A stretch of DNA of 64,000 nucleotides from Halorussus salinus (lineage in GTDB: Archaea > Halobacteriota > Halobacteria > Halobacteriales > Haladaptataceae): the NCBI RefSeq assembly GCF_004765815.2, contig NZ_ML974127.1, positions 536,927 through 600,926 on the forward strand. The letters are read 5' to 3'. A program made the position numbers and the translations under genes. Under the pieces are notes generated by a model. The model ran no database searches and was not told where the DNA came from. It saw only the letters and a list, made by a program, of their open reading frames with translations. Numbering within the stretch: the stretch's first letter is position 1; each line of letters opens with the position of its first letter. This document shows positions 7,909 to 16,744 of this stretch, one piece after another.

Positions 7909-9396
7909 ATGACTGCACAGGCTGTCCAGCGGGAGGACCTCGCGGTCGTCATCGGACTGGAGGTCCACGTTCAACTGGAGACGGACACGAAGATTTTCTG
8001 CGGCTGTTCGACCGACGTGGCCGACGCCGAACCGAACACCCACACCTGTCCGGTGTGTCTCGGCCTGCCGGGCGCGCTCCCGGTCCTGAACGAGGCCGCC
8101 GTCGAGTCGGCGGTCAAGGTCGGGAAGGCCATCGACGCCGACATCCCCGAGGAGACCACGTTCCACCGGAAGAACTACTTCTACCCCGACCTGCCGAAGG
8201 GGTTCCAGATTACCCAGTACGACGCGCCGGTCTGTCAGGACGGCGAACTCGACGTACAGGTGGACGGCGAGCGCCGCACGGTCGGCATCCAGCGCGCCCA
8301 CCTCGAGGAGGACCCCGGAAGCCTCCAGCACGAAGGCGGGAGCATCGACCGCGCAGACTACACGCTGGTCAACTACAACCGCGCGGGCGTCCCGCTGATG
8401 GAGATTGTGACCGACCCCGACTTCCGCGGTGCCGAGGAGGTCCGAGCGTTCCTCGCCAAACTCGAAGAGGTCCTCGAGTACCTCGGCGTGTTCGACAGCC
8501 AGCGCGACGGGAGCCTCCGCATCGACGCCAACCTGAGCGTGGTCCCCGCCGACGAGGTGGGCGAGAACGGCGAGATTAGCGACGAGGCGCTCGAATCGGC
8601 CAACCGGACCGAGGTCAAGAACATCTCCAGCCACAAAGGTGCGGAGAAGGCGCTGGCCTACGAGGCGACCCGTCAGAAGAACTCGATTAAACGAGGGCGG
8701 GAAATCGAGCAGGAGACCCGCCACTGGGACGAGGGCCGCGGCGTCACCGTCTCGATGCGCTCGAAGGAAGAAGAAAAAGACTACCGCTACTTCCGCGAGG
8801 CCGACCTACCGCCGCTCCGAGTCAGCGACTGGAAGCAGAAGCTCGACATCCCGGAGTTGCCCGACGCCCGCCGCGAGCGGTTCCGCGACGAGTACGACCT
8901 GAGCGAGGAGGCCGCCTCGAAACTCACTTCCACGAAGCAGGTCGCGGACTTCTACGAGGACGTGGCTGGCGAGTACGACCCCGACCTCGCGGCGACGTGG
9001 GTCGCCGACAACCTGTTGGGCGAACTCAACTACCGCGACATGGAGATTACCGACGTGGAGGGTCGGCTCGACGAGTTCATGCACCTCATCGAGTTGGTCG
9101 CCGACGACGAGATTACGACCAAGAACGCCGAGGAGGTCGTCCTCCGCGAGATGTTGGACGAGGGCGAAGGCCCCGAGACGGTCATCGACCGCGAGGGGTT
9201 GGGCAAGGCCGACGAGGGTGCCGTCGAGGGTGCGGTCGAGGAGGCCATCGACGAGAACCCCGACGCGGTCGAGGACTACCACGCTGGCGAAGGCGGCGCG
9301 CTGAACTTCCTCGTCGGGCAGGTCATGCAGAAGACCGGCGGGAGCGCCGACCCCGGTTCGGTGAACCAGTTGCTCCGCGAGCGACTGGACGAGTAG
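7909..9396 (+). CDS. gatB: Asp/Glu-tRNA amidotransferase subunit B (GatB)
   Basis: A 495-residue GatB, the kinase-like subunit of the GatCAB amidotransferase that phosphorylates the misacylated tRNA side chain before amidation. Landmarks are GLEVHVQLETDTKIFCGCS (about residues 15-33), the zinc/nucleotide region CPVCLGLPGALPVLN, and KNYFYPDLPKGFQITQYD. The C-terminal YqeY-like tRNA-binding domain ends FLVGQVMQKTGGSADPGSVN. In archaea, where GatDE usually makes Gln-tRNA, GatCAB is mainly associated with Asn-tRNA, which fits the aspS gene further along. Start chosen at MTAQAVQREDLAVVIG; the longer frame runs into the divergent kinase promoter. Confidence 0.96.
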   Translation: MTAQAVQREDLAVVIGLEVHVQLETDTKIFCGCSTDVADAEPNTHTCPVCLGLPGALPVLNEAAVESAVKVGKAIDADIPEETTFHRKNYFYPDLPKGFQITQYDAPVCQDGELDVQVDGERRTVGIQRAHLEEDPGSLQHEGGSIDRADYTLVNYNRAGVPLMEIVTDPDFRGAEEVRAFLAKLEEVLEYLGVFDSQRDGSLRIDANLSVVPADEVGENGEISDEALESANRTEVKNISSHKGAEKALAYEATRQKNSIKRGREIEQETRHWDEGRGVTVSMRSKEEEKDYRYFREADLPPLRVSDWKQKLDIPELPDARRERFRDEYDLSEEAASKLTSTKQVADFYEDVAGEYDPDLAATWVADNLLGELNYRDMEITDVEGRLDEFMHLIELVADDEITTKNAEEVVLREMLDEGEGPETVIDREGLGKADEGAVEGAVEEAIDENPDAVEDYHAGEGGALNFLVGQVMQKTGGSADPGSVNQLLRERLDE

Positions 9397-9619
9397 TCGG
9401 TCCTCGCGGAACGCGAGCGACCGGGGCGAACAGGCGGCGCGTGGCGTTCTCGATTTTTCTCTCCGCGAGGAGCGCGCCGCGCTCCCGCCCGGACTCCTCG
9501 CGGCGGTTCTCAGGTCACGGTCGGGATTCGTCCCGGCTTCCGGTGTAAAGCTTCGCATGCGCCGTCGGCCGATACTTCTACGATTTCTAACTATTCGTCG
9601 GGGATAGAAGCGGAGGGTA

Positions 9620-9660
9620 CTCGTTTAAATTATATCTACAGTAGTTAGAAAAATATTTTA
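9620..9660 (+). promoter_or_regulatory. AT-rich promoter region before the lytic transglycosylase gene
   Basis: The 276-base gap after gatB holds no gene. Its distal part is sharply AT-rich, with two TATA candidates: TTTAAATTATAT around 9624-9635 and AAATATTTTA around 9651-9660. The first would serve the start at 9673, the second the start at 9688. Confidence 0.5.
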
Positions 9661-9672
9661 GCTTGCTCCTCG

Positions 9673-10404
9673 ATGGAAAAATGTAACATGCACTCACGAC
9701 GCGACATGCTCAAGCGTATCGGCGCGACGGGAACGGCGGCGGTCGCCGTCACGGGACTGAGCGGGTCTGCGGCCGCGGCACCCGGTTCCATCCCGTCGAA
9801 CTACCTCAGCGAGTACCGCGCGACGGGCGACGCCTACGGCATCGACTGGACGTATCTGGCGGGCGTCGGCTGGATAGAAACCCAACACGGCACCTACGAG
9901 TCCGGGTGTGCCGAATCGTACGCGGGCGCTCGGGGTCCGATGCAGTTCATGCCCGCGACGTGGGACGCCTACGGCGTGGACGGCGACGGCGACGGCTACG
10001 CCGACATCTGCAACTACAAGGACGCCATCCCCGCCGCGGCGAACTACCTCACCGCCTCGGGCGCGCCCGAGAACTGGGACGACGCGCTGTACGCCTACAA
10101 CCACAGTTGGTCCTACGTCAACGACGTGAAAGACGCCGCGGCGTACTACCGCGACGCCTACGGCGGTGGCGGCGGTGGCGGTACCGGCTTTAGCGAGGGC
10201 GACCAAGTGACCCCGACCGTGGACCTGAACACGCGCAAACAGCCCGGCACCGATTCGACGGTCGTCGCCACGGTCTCGCCCGGCGAGGTCGGCGAAATCG
10301 TGAACGGTCCGACCGCGAAGGACGGCTACACGTGGTGGGGCATGCACTGGCTCGACCGCGACGTGTGGGGCTGGTCCGTCGAGCAGTACCTCGACCTCGC
10401 CTGA
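9673..10404 (+). CDS. Tat-exported lytic transglycosylase (SLT-type) with SH3-like domain
   Basis: A 243-residue secreted enzyme. The start region has SRRDMLKRIG followed by a hydrophobic stretch and ...SAAAAPGS, a Tat signal peptide; translation could begin at 9673 or at 9688 (MHSRRDML). Residues about 45-155 match the goose-lysozyme/SLT fold: AGVGWIETQHG carries the presumed catalytic Glu, GPMQFMPATWDAYG is the diagnostic family motif, then GDGDGYADICNYKDAI and AAANYLTASG. A poly-Gly linker (about residue 162) leads to an SH3b-like domain (VDLNTRKQPGTDSTVV to WGWSVEQYLDLA). The family cleaves the MurNAc-GlcNAc linkage of bacterial murein, which archaea lack. The target may therefore be bacterial walls, or another glycan. 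Likely acquired from bacteria. Confidence 0.85.
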   Translation: MEKCNMHSRRDMLKRIGATGTAAVAVTGLSGSAAAAPGSIPSNYLSEYRATGDAYGIDWTYLAGVGWIETQHGTYESGCAESYAGARGPMQFMPATWDAYGVDGDGDGYADICNYKDAIPAAANYLTASGAPENWDDALYAYNHSWSYVNDVKDAAAYYRDAYGGGGGGGTGFSEGDQVTPTVDLNTRKQPGTDSTVVATVSPGEVGEIVNGPTAKDGYTWWGMHWLDRDVWGWSVEQYLDLA

Positions 10405-10562
10405 GGCGGCGAGGGTAGCGGTTCACCGACGGCGTTCACGCGCCACTTCCACCTGTCATCCACCGGTTGCGCATCCGTGGTCCCTGCGGAACCGCGGACG
10501 TATTCGACAATTTTCAGATACGCCTCGAAATCGTACCGGAGTCTTCGAGATGGGTAGCGTCG

Positions 10563-11990
10563 CTAATCGCCCGGCGTCGCCGTTCCGTCTCTCTCCACGA
10601 CGCCCTCGCGCCAGCGACCGAGACTGAACCACGCGACGCCGACGAGGAACGACCCGATGGCCGAGAACGACCACGCCCACCAGAGACCCTCGACGCCCAC
10701 CGCCAACCCCGCGAGCGGGACGCCAGCGACCGTGACGCTCCACGAGTAGGCGACGACGACTGCGGCGGGAATCCGGAGGAGCCACCGCGAGAGGACCGAC
10801 AGCGCCATCGCGGTCCGGGTGTCGCCCGCGCCCCGGAACCCGCCCTGCACGACCATCAGGCCGCCGAAGAACGCGAGGAACGGACCGATGATGCGCAGGA
10901 ACTCCACGCCCGCCGCGACGACCTCGGCGTCGGCGATGAACACGCGCATGGCTTCGTCGGGGAAGGCGACCATCAGCGCGCCGACGCCGAACAGCACCGC
11001 CATCGTGCCCCCGGTGGCTTTCCACGTCACGGTCGCCGCGCGGTCGGGCGTCTCCGCGCCGAGGTTCTGGCCGACGCCGGTCGCGGTGGCCTGACCGACC
11101 GCTCCCGAGACGGTCCACGACACCGACATCAGGCGGAGACCGATGCCGTAGGCCGCGGTCGGGACCGCGCCGAATCTGGCGACCAGCGCCGCCATCGCCA
11201 CCGCCGCGAAGCTTCTGGCGAGACCGTCGAGCGTACCGGGGTAGCCCACGTCCACGAGTTTCCGGAGGACCGGCCAGTCGGGCCGGAGGTCCGCGACGCG
11301 CAGGCGGACGCCCCAGTCGCCCTTCACGAGGAGACCCACCCCGATGGCGGCCGCCAGAATCCGGGAAATAAGCGTCGCGACCGCGGCCCCGCGGACGCCC
11401 CACGCGGGGAACGGGCCGTAGCCGAGGACGAGAAACGGGTCCAAGACGACGTTGGCACCCGCCGAGAGGACCATCAGCCACATCGCGGTCCGGGTGTCGC
11501 CCGCGCCGCGCAGGACCGCCCGGAAGACGAAAAAGAGGAACGTGAACGGAATCGAGACGAACAGGACCTCGATGTACTGGAGCGAGTAGGCGTAGACCTG
11601 CCCCTCGGCACCGACAAGCGAGAGGAGTGGGTGGCGGAAGACGTAGCCGAACGCCGACAGGACGAGCGCGACCGCGACGGTCAGGATGGTGGTCTGAGCG
11701 ACTACGTTGTCGGCTTTCCGGTCGTCGCCCGCGCCGACGTGCTGGGAGACCAGCGCGACCGACGCCGCGGTCAGGCCCATCGCCACCGAGACGAACATCC
11801 ACGCGGTCGGGAACATCAGCGAGACGGCCGCGACCGCGTTCGGGCCGACGCGACCCACCCAGAACATGTCCGCGAGGTTGTAGAACGTCTGCAGTAAGTT
11901 CCCGGCCACGAGGGGCCACGCGAGGCTCACCAGTTTCGGCGTAATCGCCCCGGTCGTCATATCGACGCGACTGTCCTGTTGGTCCGACAC
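10563..11990 (-). CDS. MATE-family multidrug/organic cation efflux transporter
   Basis: A 475-residue integral membrane protein with about twelve hydrophobic segments in two pseudo-repeats. The N-terminal repeat has LAWPLVAGNLLQTFYNLADM and FWVGRVGPNAVAAVSL; the second repeat has VDVGYPGTLDGLARSFAA. RGAGDTRTAM occurs twice, in equivalent loops of the two halves, as is usual for MATE proteins. These transporters exchange Na+ or H+ for cationic drugs or metabolites; the substrate cannot be read from sequence. The gene is monocistronic, convergent with the transglycosylase gene (about 160 bases between) and divergent from topA. Confidence 0.92.
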   Translation of the reverse strand: MSDQQDSRVDMTTGAITPKLVSLAWPLVAGNLLQTFYNLADMFWVGRVGPNAVAAVSLMFPTAWMFVSVAMGLTAASVALVSQHVGAGDDRKADNVVAQTTILTVAVALVLSAFGYVFRHPLLSLVGAEGQVYAYSLQYIEVLFVSIPFTFLFFVFRAVLRGAGDTRTAMWLMVLSAGANVVLDPFLVLGYGPFPAWGVRGAAVATLISRILAAAIGVGLLVKGDWGVRLRVADLRPDWPVLRKLVDVGYPGTLDGLARSFAAVAMAALVARFGAVPTAAYGIGLRLMSVSWTVSGAVGQATATGVGQNLGAETPDRAATVTWKATGGTMAVLFGVGALMVAFPDEAMRVFIADAEVVAAGVEFLRIIGPFLAFFGGLMVVQGGFRGAGDTRTAMALSVLSRWLLRIPAAVVVAYSWSVTVAGVPLAGLAVGVEGLWWAWSFSAIGSFLVGVAWFSLGRWREGVVERDGTATPGD

Positions 11991-12294
11991 GCTCTCGCCG
12001 GAAGGTCGTGCGTGCGGGTGGTAAACGTGTCCCTTCCGTTCGGGGTTGCCGGATGTCGCACTCGGGAAGAGGAGCTATCTCTCGGGTCACGTACGCGCAC
12101 CGACTTGCGCTCTCGCACGCACGGCGCACGCGCCTTGGACCGCCGCCCGCTTACGATTTTTCGCGGCGAAAGCTTTACCGTTTCACTTGTCCTAGCGGGG
12201 ACACGATGGACGACGAGCGACTCCCGAGCGGCGGGCGACTCCCCCGAGAGCGACCGCGCCGCGCCGGGCACTCCCCCGAAGTCGGAGGTGAGGC
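11991..12294. other. Divergent intergenic region between the MATE gene and topA
   Basis: These 304 bases hold no convincing gene. Near the topA side lies an AT-richer patch (TTACGATTTTTCGCGG and AAAGCTTTACCG, about 12150-12180) that may include a promoter. GGAGGTGA at 12283-12290 is a strong Shine-Dalgarno sequence four bases before the topA ATG, unusual next to the many leaderless genes here. Confidence 0.5.
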
Positions 12295-14832
12295 ATGGAA
12301 CTGATAATCACCGAGAAGGACAACGCGGCCAGACGCATCGCCGACATTCTGAGCGGCGAGTCCGCCGAAGCCGAGCGCAAGAACGGCGTCAACGTCTACA
12401 AGTGGGGCGGCCGCCGGTGCATCGGCCTGTCGGGCCACGTCGTGGGCGTGGACTTCCCCGACGAGTACAACGACTGGCGCGACGTGGAACCGGTCGAACT
12501 CATCGACGCGCCCATCGAGAAGAAGGCCACGAAGGAGAACATCGTCTCGACCCTGCGCCTGCTCGCGCGGAAGGCCGACCAAGTGACCATCGCGACCGAC
12601 TACGACCGCGAGGGCGAACTCATCGGCAAGGAGGCGTGGGAACTCGTCCGCGAGGTCAACGACGAGGTGCCGATTCGCCGGGTCCGGTTCTCCTCGATTA
12701 CGCAGAACGAGGTCACGAACGCCTTCGAGAACCCCGACGAGTTGGACTTCGATTTGGCCGCCGCGGGTGAGGCCCGACAGGAGATCGACCTCATCTGGGG
12801 GGCCGCGCTGACGCGGTTCCTCTCGCTCTCCTCGCGCCAACTGGGCGACGACTTCATCTCGGTCGGCCGCGTCCAGTCGCCGACCCTCAAACTCATCGTG
12901 GACCGCGAGCGCGAAATCGAGGCGTTCGACCCCGAGGAGTACTGGGAACTGTTCGCCGACCTGTTGAAGCGGGCCGACGACGAGAGCGACGAGGGCGAAG
13001 ACGAGTCCGCGGCGTTCGAGGCCCAGTACTTCTACCGCGACGAGGACGGCAACGAGGCCGAGCGCGTCTGGGACGAGGAGACCGCCGAGAGCGTCTTCGA
13101 AGCCCTCGAATCGGCCGCGTCGGCGACCGTCGAGCGCGTCAACCGGCGCACTCGGACCGACGACCCGCCCGCGCCGTTCAACACCACGCAGTTCATCCGG
13201 GCGGCGGGGAGTCTCGGCTACTCCGCACAGCAGGCTATGAGCATCGCGGAAGACCTCTACACCGCGGGGTACATGACCTACCCGCGGACCGACAACACGG
13301 TCTACCCCGACGACTTGGACCCCGAGGAGCTTTTGGACACGTTCTCGGGCAACTACCACTTCGGCGACGACGCCGACGACCTGCTGGAACTGGACGACCT
13401 CGAACCCACCGAGGGCGACGAGGAGACCACCGACCACCCGCCGATTCACCCGACCGAGGACGTGCCGACGAAGGGCGACCTGAGCGACGACGAGTGGGAG
13501 ATATACGAACTCGTCGTCCGGCGCTTCTTCGCTACGGTCGCCGAGTCCGCGACGTGGGAACACCTCAAGGTGGTCACCGCCGTCGAGGCGGCGTCCGGAG
13601 ACGACCACACGCTGAAGTCCAACGGCAAGCGCCTGCTGAAAGAGGGTTACCACGCGGTCTACCCCTACTTCAACACCTCCGAGAACTACGTCCCCGACGT
13701 GGCCGAGGGCGAGGAGTTAGCGGTCACGGACACCCGCATCGAGGACAAGGAGACCCAACCGCCCCGAAGATACGGTCAGTCGCGGCTCATCGAGACGATG
13801 GAGCAGATGGGCATCGGGACGAAGGCGACGAGACACGAGACCATCGAAAAGCTCTACGACCGCGGCTACGTCGAGAGCGACCCGCCGCGCCCGACCCAAC
13901 TCGCCAAGGCGGTGGTCGAGGCGGCCGAGAAGTTCGCGGAGTTGGTCGTCAGCGAGGAGATGACCGCGGACCTCGAAGCGGACATGACCGCCATCGCGGA
14001 GGGCGAGGCCGACCTGAGCGAGGTGGCCGACGAGTCCCGCGAGTATCTGGAGCAGGTGTTCGACGAGTTGCGCGACTCGCGCGAGGAGGTCGGGGACCTT
14101 CTACAGGAGTCGCTGAAAGCCGACAAGAAACTGGGTCCCTGCCCCGAGTCGGACCACGAACTGCTGGTCCGCCAGAGCCGGAACGGCTCGTACTTCGTCG
14201 GCTGTGACGGCTACCCGGACTGCGAGTACACCCTGCCGCTCCCGAACAAGGGCAAGCCGCTCATCTTGGACGAGGAGTGCGACGAACACGGCCTGCGCCA
14301 CGTCAAGATGCTGGCGGGACGCCAGACGTTCGTCCACGGCTGTCCGCTCTGCAAGGCCGAGGAGGCCGACGAGCAGGAGGACGAAGTGATTGGCGTCTGT
14401 CCCGAATGCGGTGAGGAAGAAGGCGGCGAACTCGCAATCAAGCACCTCCAAAACGGGTCCAGACTCGTCGGCTGTACGCGCTACCCCGACTGCGACTACT
14501 CGCTCCCGCTCCCGCGCCGGGGCGACATCGAGGTCACCGACGAGCGGTGCGAGGAACACGACCTGCCGGAATTGGTCGTCCACAACGGCGACGAGCCGTG
14601 GGAACTGGGCTGTCCCATCTGCAACTATCGGGAGTTTCAGGCCCGCGAGAGCGAGTCGGGGAGCGACCTCGAATCGCTGGACGGCATCGGCTCGAAGACC
14701 GCCGAGAAGCTTTCGGCGGCCGGTATCGAGGACATCGAGGACCTGAAAGACGCCGAGGTCGAGACCGTGGCGTCGGAGGTGCAGGGCGTGAGCGAGGACC
14801 GGCTTCGGGGCTGGCAGGCGAAGGCCGACTGA
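12295..14832 (+). CDS. topA: DNA topoisomerase I (type IA)
   Basis: An 845-residue type IA topoisomerase that relaxes negative supercoils by single-strand passage. The Toprim domain starts at once (MELIITEKDNAARRIADIL) and includes ATDYDREGELIGKEAW. The family motifs SVGRVQSPTLKLIV and YMTYPRTDNTVYP follow; the catalytic Tyr is residue 329. The C-terminus carries four zinc-ribbon-like modules (about 610-785), such as CPESDHELLVRQSRNGSYF, VGCDGYPDCEY and CPECGEEEGGELAI, then a helix-hairpin-helix (SLDGIGSKTAEKLSAAGIED). Start is fixed by GGAGGTGA four bases upstream. Confidence 0.96.
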   Translation: MELIITEKDNAARRIADILSGESAEAERKNGVNVYKWGGRRCIGLSGHVVGVDFPDEYNDWRDVEPVELIDAPIEKKATKENIVSTLRLLARKADQVTIATDYDREGELIGKEAWELVREVNDEVPIRRVRFSSITQNEVTNAFENPDELDFDLAAAGEARQEIDLIWGAALTRFLSLSSRQLGDDFISVGRVQSPTLKLIVDREREIEAFDPEEYWELFADLLKRADDESDEGEDESAAFEAQYFYRDEDGNEAERVWDEETAESVFEALESAASATVERVNRRTRTDDPPAPFNTTQFIRAAGSLGYSAQQAMSIAEDLYTAGYMTYPRTDNTVYPDDLDPEELLDTFSGNYHFGDDADDLLELDDLEPTEGDEETTDHPPIHPTEDVPTKGDLSDDEWEIYELVVRRFFATVAESATWEHLKVVTAVEAASGDDHTLKSNGKRLLKEGYHAVYPYFNTSENYVPDVAEGEELAVTDTRIEDKETQPPRRYGQSRLIETMEQMGIGTKATRHETIEKLYDRGYVESDPPRPTQLAKAVVEAAEKFAELVVSEEMTADLEADMTAIAEGEADLSEVADESREYLEQVFDELRDSREEVGDLLQESLKADKKLGPCPESDHELLVRQSRNGSYFVGCDGYPDCEYTLPLPNKGKPLILDEECDEHGLRHVKMLAGRQTFVHGCPLCKAEEADEQEDEVIGVCPECGEEEGGELAIKHLQNGSRLVGCTRYPDCDYSLPLPRRGDIEVTDERCEEHDLPELVVHNGDEPWELGCPICNYREFQARESESGSDLESLDGIGSKTAEKLSAAGIEDIEDLKDAEVETVASEVQGVSEDRLRGWQAKAD

Positions 14833-15077
14833 CGGATTCGGTTCGGCTTCGGGGGTCGTCTCGGCTCCGGGAGTCGTCTTTTCGTGGGTCTCCGTTTCCC
14901 AGTTCGTCGTTTCGCAGTTCGGCTTTCGGCGGTTCTCCGCCGGAGCGTTCGCCGATTTCGGTTCTGCGTCTAAAGTGGTGTTCGAGTCGTTCGACTAGTC
15001 TCGACCCGTGAACCGGCGAAAGCTACGCTTTCGGCTAGATTCCCTAATTTTAAGGCATGTCGAGTGCAACGACAAAA
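14833..15077. other. Intergenic region with a palindrome and TATA box before the acidic small-protein gene
   Basis: No gene is seen after topA until the leader at 15078. A perfect inverted repeat CGAAAGC-tac-GCTTTCG lies at 15017-15033, and a TATA-like CCTAATTTTAAGG at about 15043-15055. The palindrome sits just upstream of the TATA box, a plausible operator position. A 36-codon ORF starting at 15057 crosses the leader, but its ATG precedes the predicted transcription start and I do not call it. Confidence 0.5.
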
Positions 15078-15141
15078 CACGACACTCGGCTCGTCACTGC
15101 AAAAGGTGACAGGGTGCGGACACACCCTGCCGGGTGTCGTG
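15078..15141 (+). promoter_or_regulatory. Potentially structured 5' leader (three-way-junction-like fold)
   Basis: The outer arms 15078-15090 (CACGACACTCGGC) and 15129-15141 (GCCGGGTGTCGTG) pair over 13 positions with one G-U wobble. Inside are two further inverted repeats: TCAC/GTGA at 15094-15109 and CAGGGTG/CACCCTG at 15110-15129 (touching the outer stem by one base). The TATA-like box at about 15043-15055 places transcription start at the foot of the outer stem, and the ATG of the next gene is 16 bases after the stem closes. This could be a regulatory leader RNA or a protein-binding site. No known riboswitch class was recognised. Confidence 0.4.
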
Positions 15142-15156
15142 GCGGACCCCACGACA

Positions 15157-15510
15157 ATGACAGATGAAAATTCCCACCAAGATAGTAGTATCGAATCCGA
15201 AGACGCTAGCGTTGAAGCCGAGGAGGACGCGCACGTCTCGCCGGAAATTCTCGCGGAGTCGATTCGGAGCAAGACCGACGCCCTCCACGCGCAGGGCTTC
15301 GACCTCGCCGACCAGTTGGAGCGCATGGCCGAGGCCGAGGAGGACGAGGCTGGGACCGATACGGTCGAGGCTGGGGCCGACGACGACCACGACGAGGAGA
15401 CCGAGGTGAACCTCGCGGGCATGATGACCGAACTGTTGGAGACCGCCAGCGACCTCGTGGAGGTGGCCCACGCGATAGAGGAGGCTCGGTTGCGAGACCG
15501 GTCGGAGTAG
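15157..15510 (+). CDS. Small acidic protein of unknown function
   Basis: A 117-residue, strongly acidic protein starting MTDENSHQDSSIESED. Residues about 1-30 and 70-90 are low-complexity Glu/Asp; between and after them are amphipathic helices (SPEILAESIRSKTDALHAQG, AGMMTELLETASDLVEVAHA). No signal peptide, membrane segment, cysteine or catalytic motif is visible, and I do not recognise the family. I chose ATG at 15157 over an in-frame ATG at 15064 because the extra residues lie in the hairpin leader and look unlike the rest of the protein. Confidence 0.65.
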   Translation: MTDENSHQDSSIESEDASVEAEEDAHVSPEILAESIRSKTDALHAQGFDLADQLERMAEAEEDEAGTDTVEAGADDDHDEETEVNLAGMMTELLETASDLVEVAHAIEEARLRDRSE

Positions 15511-15672
15511 TCCGGGCGGGCCGGACGCGAGGAGTCGGTCGGAGTTACCCGACGACTCCCCGACCGCCTGACGGCGGCCGAGAGGGTCGCTCTGCCTTCG
15601 AGAACGGCTCGCAAACGAAGCCCGAAATTACTACCGAAGGGGTTTTACTCGCCGGTTTTGATTACACTGATA

Positions 15673-16395
15673 ATGAGTACATCGTGGGCCGACTGGGACC
15701 ACATCGTCAAACTGGACCCGGACAAGACGCTGGTGGAGGGCGAGACTTTCGAGGACGTGTGCGCGACCGGCACCGACGCCCTCGAAATCGGGGGCACCCT
15801 CGACATGACCCAAGCGAAGATGCAACGGGTCATCGACGCCTGCGCGAAGTACGATGTCCCGCTGTATCAGGAACCGAGCAACCCCGCGGTCGTGGTCGAG
15901 GACGACGACCTCGACGGCTACCTCGTGCCGGTCGTGATGAACGCTGGCGCGGTGTCGTGGATTACCGGCGCGCACAAAGAGTGGGTACGCATGGACGACG
16001 TGGAGTGGGAGCGCACCACCACCGAGGCGTACATCATCATGAACCCCGACGCGAGCGTCGCCCAACTCACCGAGGCCGACTGCAACCAGTCGCCCGAGGA
16101 GGTCGCGGCCTACGCCGAGGTCGCCGAGGAGATGTTCGGCCAAGAAATCGTCTACGTCGAGTACTCGGGTACCTTCGGCGACCCCGAGGTGGTCGAAGCG
16201 GCCGCGGACGCGCTCGAAGACGCGACCCTGTTCTACGGCGGCGGCATCCACGACTACGAGTCCGCCCGGACGATGGCAGAACACGCGGATACCGTCGTCG
16301 TCGGCGACTTGGTTCACGACGAAGGATGCGAGGCGGTCCGCGAGACCGTCGAAGGTGCGAAAGACGCGAAGAAGACGCCCGCCGAGTCGGTCTGA
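15673..16395 (+). CDS. Geranylgeranylglyceryl phosphate synthase (GGGP synthase)
   Basis: A 240-residue TIM-barrel enzyme of the PcrB/GGGPS family. It joins geranylgeranyl diphosphate to sn-glycerol 1-phosphate, the first ether bond of archaeal membrane lipids. Visible motifs include the N-terminal [29 protein letters not shown] (phosphate-side loop), [29 protein letters not shown] and, at the C-terminus, [20 protein letters not shown] followed by VVVGDLVHD, the standard phosphate-binding loops. [11 protein letters not shown] at 15673 is preferred over the ATG 15 bases upstream. It stands alone, convergent with the HalOD1 gene one base past its stop. Confidence 0.93.
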   Translation: MSTSWADWDHIVKLDPDKTLVEGETFEDVCATGTDALEIGGTLDMTQAKMQRVIDACAKYDVPLYQEPSNPAVVVEDDDLDGYLVPVVMNAGAVSWITGAHKEWVRMDDVEWERTTTEAYIIMNPDASVAQLTEADCNQSPEEVAAYAEVAEEMFGQEIVYVEYSGTFGDPEVVEAAADALEDATLFYGGGIHDYESARTMAEHADTVVVGDLVHDEGCEAVRETVEGAKDAKKTPAESV

Positions 16396-16396
16396 C

Positions 16397-16744
16397 TCAC
16401 TGCGGTTCGTAGACCGATACCCACCCCTCGCTGTTGACGGCGACCCCCAACTCGCCGTACCGAAACGTAAAGACGCTCTCCTCGTCGCGCCCTTCCCGGC
16501 CGGTTCGCTCGGTCTCGGTCCCGGTCGGTCCGAACAGGGTCTCCTCGATGGACTCGGCGTCCGCGAACTCGTACAGCGGCGGCATCGACTCGTAGTCGAG
16601 GGGGTCGACGCCCCGCGCCGCCGCGATGGCTTCGACCACCACGGTGGCGAGGTCCGCGTCGCCCTCCGGGTCGTAGACGCGCTGTTCGACCTGCCGCCAG
16701 TCGTCGCTTATCGAGTCGCCGCCGTCGAAGGTCTCCCCGCTCAT
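16397..16744 (-). CDS. HalOD1 output-domain protein
   Basis: A 115-residue protein starting MSGETFDGGDSISDDW, dominated by a HalOD1 domain: VVEAIAAARGVDPLDYESM, then PPLYEFADAESIEETLFG and the final strand pair FTFRYGELGVAV and GWVSVYEPQ. HalOD1 is a haloarchaea-specific domain that often occurs in signalling proteins; its biochemical role is not established. Its ATG overlaps the stop of the upstream HTH gene (ATGA), so the two are translationally coupled. It may be a partner or effector of that regulator, which is inference from context. Confidence 0.8.
   Translation of the reverse strand: MSGETFDGGDSISDDWRQVEQRVYDPEGDADLATVVVEAIAAARGVDPLDYESMPPLYEFADAESIEETLFGPTGTETERTGREGRDEESVFTFRYGELGVAVNSEGWVSVYEPQ

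Noticed and set aside
15057-15167. 36-residue ORF across the structured leader
   Set aside because: Its ATG lies before the predicted transcription start and it overlaps the start of the real gene; coding looks incidental.
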